Origin: CAYHIN01 sp964356705
GTDB taxonomy: Bacteria > Patescibacteriota > Microgenomatia > CAZETR01 > Amesbacteraceae
DNA: 20,297 nucleotides
Direction of reading: 5' to 3'
NCBI GenBank assembly: GCA_964356705.1
Contig: CAYHIN010000013.1
Location: forward strand, 1-20,297
Below are positions 14,847-19,442 of this stretch, piece by piece. A program made the position numbers and the translations under genes. The stretch's first letter is position 1. Each line of letters starts with the position of its first letter. The notes below the pieces were generated by a model. That model saw nothing but the letters and a program-made list of their open reading frames with translations, had not been told where the DNA came from and did not search any database.

Positions 14847-16238
14847 CTATACCAAACTCCTCTTGGGGTCTCTAAGCACAGTAAAAACTACTGGGTATTC
14901 CCCATTGGCGATTAATTTATTTTCTCCATATCTATTTTCTTCTATCAAAATCACATTATTAGACAAAGTTTTTAATAATTCCCTTAGCGAGATTACACTT
15001 GCCGTTTGCTCGGCAATACTTCTTCTAGCCTCTTCTCTTGAATATGTTGCTCCCAATAACTCCTGATAATAAGCGTATTGATGATCTACTCTATCTTTCT
15101 CAAAATAATCAGGGTTAACGTATCGTCCACCACTTCTTAATATATCCCTCAGAACCTCTGTTCTAAATTTGTGATATTCACCGCCCGTTTTTCCAGACAA
15201 CTCAGTAATGGTGGTAAACGAAAAGCAGGAACCATATTTATTCACTAAATGTTTAATATAGTCTCGTGCATTGTCATAGGCAATTTTTGATTGTCCTGCC
15301 GAAATGTAAGTATTTCCTTTTGGAAAAAGCAGTTCCAAATCTTCATCTGAACTACAAATAGTAAAGCTCGTCCTCACTCCAAACCTTTTAAAAATGTTGT
15401 TAAAGATTTTCAAACGTTCGAATAGTCTAGTTTCACTCTTGGGAATATATTTCCCACTTACTCCTTCTATCTCTACATCGTCTGTATGAGTAAGAATCTC
15501 GACTCCGCCACTCTTAGGATATACAAAACGTAAACATTTGATATGTACTAACTCCGCTACTTCGTTGTTAACCAATGCCCGCACAATCGTCTGTTTTAGC
15601 CGAACGAGGTTAACAGGGACTTCAGCTTGTAACTTTTCTACCTCATACATTATTGCCAAGAAATTAATTGCCTTTTCCCCAACCAGACCATTATTTACAG
15701 CAAAGAATAAATGTTTAGCCATTTTTGAAACTTCAGAAAACAGTCTCTTGTCTCTGGTATATTCCATATATTCCTCTTCCCCTACTTCAGTTCTTAGCTT
15801 CCCCATCACAAGTGTCTCTGCTGTCTTAAAAGCTCCAGGGAATCCATTTGGCATATCACTCCCTGAAACAGGAAGCCCCTTTCTCAATCCAATCGCTACC
15901 TCTCGCATCTTGGTATCTTCTTTTTCTACTAGCTGTAGTACTAGATCACGATATAAAGATATTCCAGATAATGTTTTTGCCGATTCCATTTTTTTCTTGC
16001 AAAATCCTATCACTTCATCTTTTTGATTCGGTTCTAATTCTCCCAATAAGCTTGTTTCCACAAATTTCTTAAGTTCGTCGAACCTTACCTCACCATCGAT
16101 TGATTCTTGTAACAGAAAATCCCTAAGCAACTTCCGCTCATCTGACTTCTTAACCACCCTCTCCAGTAAATCATCCAGAACATCTTTTCGGTTAAGTCTT
16201 TCTATTTTTAATATCGTTCCAAACACATTCATAGCCAT
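14847..16238 (-). CDS. Unknown 463-residue protein in the T-box/trpS operon
   Basis: I do not recognise a family. The protein is soluble, with no signal peptide or membrane helix. The N-terminal 120 residues are charged and helical (LLERVVKKSDERKLLRDFL). The middle is helical (HLFFAVNNGLVGEKAINFLAIMYEVEKLQAEVPVNLVRLKQTI). Then comes a probable alpha/beta domain with CLRFVYPKSGGVEILTHTDD, TSFTICSSDEDLELLFPKGNTYI and a C-terminal ISLRELLKTLSNNVILIEEN followed by YPVVFTVL. The start at 16238 is supported by a strong AAAGGAGG nine bases upstream, one of only two clear Shine-Dalgarno sites here; it may be partly hidden in a small hairpin (CTTCC-AGAAA-GGAGG). Lying between the tRNA-Trp gene and trpS, it may use or modify tRNA-Trp or tryptophan, which is inference from position only. 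Confidence 0.85.
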   Translation of the reverse strand: MAMNVFGTILKIERLNRKDVLDDLLERVVKKSDERKLLRDFLLQESIDGEVRFDELKKFVETSLLGELEPNQKDEVIGFCKKKMESAKTLSGISLYRDLVLQLVEKEDTKMREVAIGLRKGLPVSGSDMPNGFPGAFKTAETLVMGKLRTEVGEEEYMEYTRDKRLFSEVSKMAKHLFFAVNNGLVGEKAINFLAIMYEVEKLQAEVPVNLVRLKQTIVRALVNNEVAELVHIKCLRFVYPKSGGVEILTHTDDVEIEGVSGKYIPKSETRLFERLKIFNNIFKRFGVRTSFTICSSDEDLELLFPKGNTYISAGQSKIAYDNARDYIKHLVNKYGSCFSFTTITELSGKTGGEYHKFRTEVLRDILRSGGRYVNPDYFEKDRVDHQYAYYQELLGATYSREEARRSIAEQTASVISLRELLKTLSNNVILIEENRYGENKLIANGEYPVVFTVLRDPKRSLV

Positions 16239-16282
16239 GCCAAACTACCTCCTTTCTGGAAGGATTAACAACTTCTGAAATT

Positions 16283-16296
16283 GATACATATGTATC
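16283..16296. repeat. 14-bp perfect palindrome between tRNA-Trp and the 463-residue gene
   Basis: GATACATATGTATC reads the same on both strands and could form a five-pair hairpin with an AUAU loop in the transcript, ten bases after the tRNA 3' end. It may help 3' processing of the tRNA or be a protein site. Confidence 0.4.
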
Positions 16297-16305
16297 TTTC
16301 ATAAG

Positions 16306-16376
16306 TGAGAATGGAGGGACTTGAACCCTCGTTTCCCGTTTTGGAGACGGGCGCTCTACCCTTGAGCTACATTCCC
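16306..16376 (-). tRNA. trnW: tRNA-Trp (anticodon CCA)
   Basis: A full 71-base cloverleaf on the minus strand. The acceptor GGGAATG pairs with CATTCTC (one G-U pair), the D stem is GCTC/GAGC, the anticodon stem is CCCGT/ACGGG with loop CTCCAAA (anticodon CCA), the variable loop is four bases, and the T stem is GAGGG/CCCTC with the normal TTCAAGT loop. The discriminator base is A73; bacterial tRNA-Trp usually has G73. CCA is not encoded. The 5' end is only four bases after the U-run of the T-box terminator, so synthesis of this tRNA should depend on antitermination. Confidence 0.95.
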
Positions 16377-16380
16377 ATAC

Positions 16381-16437
16381 AAAAAGCCCTTGCAAGGACC
16401 CCGATTCAATTAACTAAATCGAGATACTTACAAGGGC
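16381..16437 (-). terminator. T-box controlled intrinsic terminator
   Basis: GCCCUUGUAAG (16427-16437) pairs over 11 positions with CUUGCAAGGGC (16386-16396), with a smaller inner helix (CUCGAUU/AAUCGGG), and is followed by UUUUU (16381-16385). Its 5' arm is shared with the T-box antiterminator. Confidence 0.9.
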
Positions 16438-16665
16438 CTTCAAGTACAGGCGGTACCACCTTGTTTCACCAAAAGCTCAAAGAACTAAAAATCCCCGTCA
16501 CTGCGGGGAACTAGTCATTTGAGGTTTTAGCCTCATTGACGAGCTCCGTTTCCGACACTCGTTGCAGATCTTTTTACGGTTTCGCCTCCGTAGTAAACAT
16601 GCTTGTTAGCTAGCCTACTCAGCTCGAGAGTCCCAATCAACTCTGTCAACGCTTTTGCAAATTGT
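16381..16665 (-). promoter_or_regulatory. T-box riboswitch leader of the tRNA-Trp/trpS operon
   Basis: The leader, about 285 bases, senses uncharged tRNA. The antiterminator is CAAGG (16459-16463), bulge UGGUACC (16452-16458), an inner stem GCCU/AGGC (16448-16451 with 16436-16439) and closing CCUUG (16431-16435). This matches the T-box consensus AGGGUGGNACCGCG closely. The UGGU of the bulge can pair with A73-C-C-A of an uncharged tRNA. The 3' arm of this structure is also the 5' arm of a strong terminator, so the two are exclusive. Upstream are hairpins at 16491-16511 (UCCCCG/CGGGGA) and 16514-16540. A loop-E-like internal loop has AGUA (16616-16619) facing GAA (16550-16552), with stem GAGCU/AGCUC below it. 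The specifier codon is uncertain (see findings). Confidence 0.9.
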
Positions 16666-16671
16666 AGCCAG

Positions 16672-16700
16672 AGTATACCAAATCAATACGGCACAATCAA
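16672..16700 (-). promoter_or_regulatory. Promoter of the T-box/tRNA-Trp/trpS operon
   Basis: On the minus strand TTGATT (16695-16700), a 17-bp spacer, and TATACT (16672-16677). The -35 box lies within the last codons of the upstream vapC gene. Expected transcription start is near 16665, which leaves room for the whole T-box leader. Confidence 0.7.
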
Positions 16701-17060
16701 GTCCAATCCTTCAACGTTTTTAAAATGTCTTACGTTTCTAGTCACCAATTTATCAGACAACTTTAAGGTTGTAGCAGCAACAAAAGAGTCTACAATCCCA
16801 ATTCCCCATTTGTGCCAATAATCAAAGAATATGTCTCCCGCCACTTCTGACAGTTCCGCATCCACTTCTACTACCTCGATCCCCAACTCGTCCAACTGAC
16901 GTAAAGCCTTGAGTGCATTTCTTTTCGACACGACCCCTTTGATGACTTCCATCACACTCAGCCTACTCACTCTCATCACCTGGTTAGAACCTAAAAAAAA
17001 CGTCTTCGCCTTTGCGTAGTCTCTGAAAAAATCAATCAGGATATCCGAATCAACCACCAT
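16683..17060 (-). CDS. vapC: VapC-type PIN-domain toxin (module 3)
   Basis: A 125-residue PIN toxin. Acidic ligands are Asp4 and Asp6 (VVDSDILIDFF), Glu38 (VMEVIKG) and Asp91 (GIVDSFVAATTLKL), followed by the usual TRNVRHFKNVEGL. The ATG overlaps the end of the Phd antitoxin gene by 11 bp. The promoter of the T-box operon begins inside its last codons, so any readthrough of this toxin operon would enter the T-box leader. Confidence 0.92.
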   Translation of the reverse strand: MVVDSDILIDFFRDYAKAKTFFLGSNQVMRVSRLSVMEVIKGVVSKRNALKALRQLDELGIEVVEVDAELSEVAGDIFFDYWHKWGIGIVDSFVAATTLKLSDKLVTRNVRHFKNVEGLDLIVPY

Positions 17061-17307
17061 AGCTTCTCATATCTTCTTGTCTACGCCACTCATTCACTAT
17101 ATCCACACTATCTCCCTTCAAATGGCCCATTAACTTGGTGGCACCAGGTAATATCCTCTTCTTTATTACTCTCTTTTTGTTCTTAACAGGACTCATAACC
17201 ATCATCTTTACTCCATTTTTAACCACCACAATCTCTTCTCCTGCATAAACCCGGTTGGCAAGTTTCAAAAAATCGTTCCTAGCTTGAGATACTGACAATT
17301 GTATCAT
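17050..17307 (-). CDS. Phd/YefM-type antitoxin (module 3)
   Basis: An 85-residue antitoxin with LSVSQARNDFLKLANRVYAGEEIVVVKNGVKMMVMSPVK, the Phd/YefM DNA-binding fold, followed by a basic linker (KNKKRVIKKR) and a toxin-binding tail (HLKGDSVDIVNEWRRQEDM). I choose the ATG at 17307, five codons inside the longest frame, because a -10 box ends exactly six bases before it and the longer start would lie within the promoter. Confidence 0.9.
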   Translation of the reverse strand: MIQLSVSQARNDFLKLANRVYAGEEIVVVKNGVKMMVMSPVKNKKRVIKKRILPGATKLMGHLKGDSVDIVNEWRRQEDMRSYGG

Positions 17308-17313
17308 AATTAG

Positions 17314-17341
17314 ATTGTACACTTTTGTACAAAGTTGTCAA
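17314..17341 (-). promoter_or_regulatory. Leaderless promoter with TTGTACA operator, module 3
   Basis: On the minus strand TTGACA (17336-17341), a 16-bp spacer, TACAAT (17314-17319), six bases, then ATG at 17307. The arms TTGTACA and TGTACAA (17315-17332) make an 18-bp palindrome over the spacer and -10 box, the likely antitoxin binding site. Confidence 0.75.
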
Positions 17342-17345
17342 GCTA

Positions 17346-17564
17346 CTATCTTCTTGTCTGCACTCGCATTACATGTCCATCCACACCATCAATTTTACAA
17401 GCTGGACAGGGATACAATTCTTTTACCAGTTCTTCAGTTGTAGTATGTACAATCAATCCCAATTTAGCCTCTGCAAACTGTCTCGCCGTCTCAATATCGA
17501 CACCATTAAAAATAATTCTATGGCCAGTGATTTCGTCTGGCTCTCATACAAAAAACATCGTCAT
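17346..17564 (-). pseudogene. Small zinc-finger-like protein gene interrupted by in-frame UGA
   Basis: A 73-codon frame that begins ATG ACG ATG, has UGA as codon 7 (17544-17546), and then reads a protein-like sequence: EPDEITGHRIIFNGVDIE, ETARQFAEAKLGLIVHTTTEELVKELY, PCPACKIDGVDGHVMRVQTRR, ending in two TAG codons. CPAC could be half of a zinc site. A very good GGAGGTGA precedes the ATG by nine bases and lies in the last codons of the HlyD-like gene, three bases away. After the UGA there is no ATG or GTG until near the end, so the body cannot be made from a normal internal start. It may be a recent pseudogene, a read-through or recoded gene, a sequencing error, or a gene with a rare ATC/ATT start. 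I do not know the family. Confidence 0.6.
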
Positions 17565-17567
17565 ATT

Positions 17568-18191
17568 TCACTTCACCTCCCCCTTCATCCCTACAATCAA
17601 ATCAGAATAATCTCCCAGATTCACATCCACCACAAATCCGTTCCCATCTGGTCTTATTACCCCAATCTCTCCTGTATATTCTTTCTCACCTATTTTTACT
17701 GTGATGTCCTTCAGATCTATCGCCTCATCTAGCTCAATTCGAAACCTTTTAGAGTCAGTATCCAGTATTTTATAATCATTTGACGCCGGGCTGGCATTTA
17801 GCCCCACTCTATTCCCCCCATCATCCAGGATGATGCCGCTCACAGGAGATATTAGTACGACTTGATCCATCTTGGCTTTAGCCAGTTCCACTTCTTTTAC
17901 AGAGGCGTTCAGCTGTGCTTGTTCGATCTTGCGCAGGAAATTAGTCTGGTCATCTTGACCCGTATTTCTTTTCCCAAATATCTCAAACTCAGCTCTCGTT
18001 CTTTCATAGTCGGCCAATTGCACATCCAGTTCCATCTGCAGCAGTTTGCTATCGAGGGCTGCCAGCACCTCTCCTCTTTTGACCACATCCCCAGTTCGTT
18101 TTTTGACTACCGCGATCTTCCCCGAAAACGCATACCTCACATCTATCTCATCCGCAACAATTCTCCCAGCTAACTTGTTCCCCTTAGCCAC
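17568..18191 (-). CDS. HlyD/biotin-lipoyl-like hairpin protein without membrane anchor
   Basis: A 207-residue protein with the layout of a periplasmic adaptor (membrane fusion protein): a first half-lipoyl segment at about 18-47 (YAFSGKIAVVKKRTGDVVKRGEVLAALD), a helical hairpin at about 48-108, the second half-lipoyl segment VVLISPVSGIILDDGG (111-126), and a beta-barrel part at about 127-207. Unlike normal HlyD proteins it begins directly with a short polar lead and has no signal peptide or transmembrane helix, and no transporter gene is next to it. The start is GTG, with TAGTAT ending six bases before it, suggesting a leaderless mRNA. Its 3' end supplies the Shine-Dalgarno site for the UGA-interrupted ORF downstream. 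It could be secreted by a partner or be a truncated adaptor. Confidence 0.75.
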   Translation of the reverse strand: MAKGNKLAGRIVADEIDVRYAFSGKIAVVKKRTGDVVKRGEVLAALDSKLLQMELDVQLADYERTRAEFEIFGKRNTGQDDQTNFLRKIEQAQLNASVKEVELAKAKMDQVVLISPVSGIILDDGGNRVGLNASPASNDYKILDTDSKRFRIELDEAIDLKDITVKIGEKEYTGEIGVIRPDGNGFVVDVNLGDYSDLIVGMKGEVK

Positions 18192-18197
18192 ACATTT

Positions 18198-18203
18198 ATA
18201 CTA
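18198..18203 (-). promoter_or_regulatory. Candidate -10 box for the HlyD-like gene
   Basis: The minus strand has TAGTAT followed by six bases and the GTG at 18191, the same spacing as the leaderless promoters elsewhere in the window. The -35 region is weak. Confidence 0.4.
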
Positions 18204-18246
18204 GCACTTTTTGTCCAAACCTAAAATCTCGAAGCGCGCACGTTAA

Positions 18247-18338
18247 ACAAATTCGAGCAAAGCTCTTTGATTTGGAGAGTAGGTCCACACCTTAGTGTGG
18301 ACAATATTCCATATTGCGAAGAATTTGTAGTAAGCCTG
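18247..18338. other. Cloverleaf-like structured non-coding element
   Basis: Eight-base arms ACAAATTC (18247-18254) and GAATTTGT (18331-18338) enclose three perfect hairpins: GAGC/GCTC (18255-18265), GTCCACAC/GTGTGGAC with CTTA loop (18293-18312) and AATAT/ATATT (18313-18325). No gene covers it. It could be a structured RNA or an extragenic palindromic repeat. The strand is undecided. Confidence 0.5.
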
Positions 18339-18355
18339 AGAGGGTCTTTTCTTTG

Positions 18356-18387
18356 GTTCATTTCTTTGGACAAGCAAAGAAATGAAC
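18356..18387. repeat. Extragenic 13-bp-arm palindrome (TTTCTTTG type)
   Basis: GTTCATTTCTTTG and CAAAGAAATGAAC are perfect inverted arms around GACAAG. The motif strongly recalls the TTTCTTTGG...CAAAGAAA extragenic palindromes that recur in many bacterial genomes. It lies between the cloverleaf-like element and the tRNA promoter. Confidence 0.65.
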
Positions 18388-18405
18388 AAACCCGTTAGCT
18401 TCAAA

Positions 18406-18414
18406 TGGTATAAT
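18406..18414 (+). promoter_or_regulatory. Extended -10 promoter for the CAU tRNA
   Basis: TGGTATAAT combines a perfect -10 hexamer (18409-18414) with an extended TG, 24 bases before the tRNA 5' end. No -35 box is evident. Confidence 0.65.
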
Positions 18415-18438
18415 TACTCTCGGAGTTCTTTTACAACA

Positions 18439-18508
18439 TGCGGGGTAGTGTAAAGCCGCACGGAAGGCTCATAATCTTCCAGACCGGGTGCGATTCCCGG
18501 CCCCGCAA
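18439..18508 (+). tRNA. tRNA with CAU anticodon (Met or Ile2), unusual D and T loops
   Basis: A 70-base cloverleaf: acceptor TGCGGGG/CCCCGCA, D stem of only three pairs (GTG/CAC) with loop TAAAGCCG, anticodon stem GAAGG/TCTTC with loop CTCATAA, variable loop CAGA, T stem CCGGG/CCCGG with loop TGCGATT, discriminator A. CCA is not encoded. The D loop lacks the usual GG, and T-loop position 55 is G rather than U, so tertiary D-T contacts must differ. The acceptor resembles that of initiator tRNA, but the anticodon stem lacks the three G-C pairs typical of an initiator. Elongator Met, initiator Met and Ile(CAU) cannot be separated here. Confidence 0.8.
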
Positions 18509-18509
18509 C

Positions 18510-18545
18510 AAAATGCAAAACCGCTTCGGCGGTTTTTTGCATTTT
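18510..18545 (+). terminator. Intrinsic terminator after the CAU tRNA
   Basis: AAAATGCAAAACCGC, a TTCG tetraloop, and GCGGTTTTTTGCATTTT form a long stem starting one base after the tRNA discriminator. The T-run is part of the 3' arm. The symmetrical A/T arms could also work on the other strand. Confidence 0.85.
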
Positions 18546-18584
18546 GTGGGGTCGGAATGAGCGAAGCGAATTTGATGACCCCAC
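18546..18584. repeat. Inverted repeat GTGGGGTC/GACCCCAC
   Basis: Perfect 8-bp arms at 18546-18553 and 18577-18584 around a 23-base centre containing GAGCGAAGCGAA. It abuts the tRNA terminator. Together with the palindromes on the other side, it places the tRNA between extragenic repeat elements. Confidence 0.55.
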
Positions 18585-18616
18585 GTTTCTTCCAACCATA
18601 ATGTTCCCCCGTTCTC

Positions 18617-18622
18617 TATAAT
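18617..18622 (+). promoter_or_regulatory. Leaderless -10 box for the GIY-YIG gene at 18629
   Basis: A perfect TATAAT is followed by six bases and the GTG start at 18629. The -35 region (AACCAT) is poor. The spacing equals that of the other leaderless starts. Confidence 0.55.
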
Positions 18623-18628
18623 CATTTA

Positions 18629-18895
18629 GTGTTTTATATTTATCTTCTTTATTCTCATAAAGATGGGAATTTTTACACCGGTTACACTTCTGACCTCAAA
18701 CGTAGAATCAAAGAGCATCTGAACGGAGAAGAACTATCAACTAAATTCAGAAAACCAATCGAGTTGGTCTATTACGAAGCATACTTATTAAAACCAGATG
18801 CTGCTGCCAGGGAAAAATATCTGAAAACTAGCATGGGCAGACGCGTCATCCGAAAGCAATTAGCCCATTTTCTATCAACCAAGGTCAAAAATTGA
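18629..18895 (+). CDS. GIY-YIG nuclease superfamily protein (copy 1)
   Basis: An 88-residue single-domain member of the UPF0213/YhbQ-like group. IYLLYSHKDGNFYTGYTSDLKRRIKEH carries the modified GIY...YIG pair (IYL and YTG) and the conserved Arg. AAAREKYLKTSMGRRVIRKQL carries the conserved acidic residue (Glu in REKYLK). The family is found in very many small genomes, often in several copies, with poorly known roles in DNA turnover or repair. The start is GTG, chosen because a perfect -10 box ends six bases before it. Confidence 0.88.
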   Translation: MFYIYLLYSHKDGNFYTGYTSDLKRRIKEHLNGEELSTKFRKPIELVYYEAYLLKPDAAAREKYLKTSMGRRVIRKQLAHFLSTKVKN

Positions 18896-18920
18896 CTTTC
18901 TCACTCAATAACCACACAAT
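18892..18920 (+). promoter_or_regulatory. Leaderless promoter for gene 18927
   Basis: TTGACT (18892-18897), a 17-bp spacer, CACAAT (18915-18920), six bases, then GTG at 18927. The -35 box overlaps the stop of the upstream GIY-YIG gene. This promoter is the main reason for choosing the GTG start. Confidence 0.65.
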
Positions 18921-18926
18921 CTCCTT

Positions 18927-19193
18927 GTGGCCACACACTCAATGAACATCTTCAAAGAAGATCTTCTCAAAAATAAATACTTCTTATTGCTAGTCATGCT
19001 CTTCGTCCTCGTTACTGGAATACTATATCTTCGCAATTACAATTCAGTGAAAATAGAATGTGAACTCTATGCCAAAGAACTTTCACAAAAACTTTCTGTA
19101 GTCATGGATGGAGGCGGGCTCGTGAGTAGATCAAGGTTAGACAAAATAACCCCAAGTGGAATCCAAGATTGCATCCGAAAAGGCGGACCCTAA
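18927..19193 (+). CDS. Small single-pass membrane protein, unknown
   Basis: An 88-residue protein with one strong membrane helix (about residues 18-36, FLLLVMLFVLVTGILYL) preceded by Lys residues, so the C-terminal part (IECELYAKELSQKLSVVMDGGGLVSRSRLDKITPSGIQDCIRKGG) is probably outside the cell. Two Cys residues in that part could form a disulfide. I do not recognise a family. I prefer the GTG at 18927, as it fits the leaderless promoter; an ATG 15 bases later would give MNIFKEDLL. The stop is directly followed by the ATG of the next GIY-YIG gene. Confidence 0.65.
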   Translation: MATHSMNIFKEDLLKNKYFLLLVMLFVLVTGILYLRNYNSVKIECELYAKELSQKLSVVMDGGGLVSRSRLDKITPSGIQDCIRKGGP

Positions 19194-19442
19194 ATGTACC
19201 TCCTCTACATCCTCCTCTGCTCTGACCATAGTTTGTACATAGGTATAACAACAGATGTCGAAAGAAGGTTTCAGAATCACAAAAACGGCAAAGGTGGAGC
19301 TTATACTCGCAGTCACAAACCCCTAAAAATAATTTATCAAGAATCTCATCCAGATAGATCCTCAGCCCTCAAGCGTGAATTTGAGATCAAATCCTGGAGT
19401 CGGCAAAAGAAAATTGAAATTCTGAAATTACTCGATGTATAA
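19194..19442 (+). CDS. GIY-YIG nuclease superfamily protein (copy 2)
   Basis: An 82-residue UPF0213-like protein. YLLYILLCSDHSLYIGITTDVERRFQNHKNGKGGAYTRSHKP has both halves of the GIY-YIG motif (LYI and YIG), the catalytic Arg region and the family's GGAYTR. The second half, SALKREFEIKSWSRQKKIEILKLL, holds the conserved Glu. It is closer to the family consensus than copy 1. The ATG follows the previous stop without a gap, and its stop overlaps the next ATG (TAATG), so the three genes from 18927 to 19744 form one operon. Confidence 0.92.
   Translation: MYLLYILLCSDHSLYIGITTDVERRFQNHKNGKGGAYTRSHKPLKIIYQESHPDRSSALKREFEIKSWSRQKKIEILKLLDV

Noticed and set aside
16644..16649. A perfect TTGACA on the minus strand inside the T-box leader, as the -35 box of the trp operon promoter
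   Set aside because: No acceptable -10 box follows at 16-18 bp, and transcription from there would remove the 5' part of the leader. TTGATT-17-TATACT upstream is better placed.
17527..17546. Selenocysteine insertion element after the in-frame UGA
   Set aside because: The GCCAG/CTGGC hairpin begins only three bases after the UGA and lacks the bulged U and loop features of known bacterial elements, so selenocysteine is kept only as a remote option.
17346..17564. Alternative genetic code with UGA as glycine or tryptophan
   Set aside because: Several well-supported genes here end in UGA (for example the Phd antitoxins, the protease at 3109 and the HlyD-like gene), so UGA is a working stop codon.
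17335..17732. Plus-strand reading frames of 91 and 135 codons
   Set aside because: They run antisense to the UGA-interrupted ORF and the HlyD-like gene and have no protein-like features.
18246..18584. CRISPR array, because of several palindromes
   Set aside because: The palindromes differ in sequence and spacing, and there are no regular repeats or spacers or cas genes.
18414..18625. Minus-strand reading frames of 61-64 codons
   Set aside because: They run across the CAU tRNA and its terminator in antisense.
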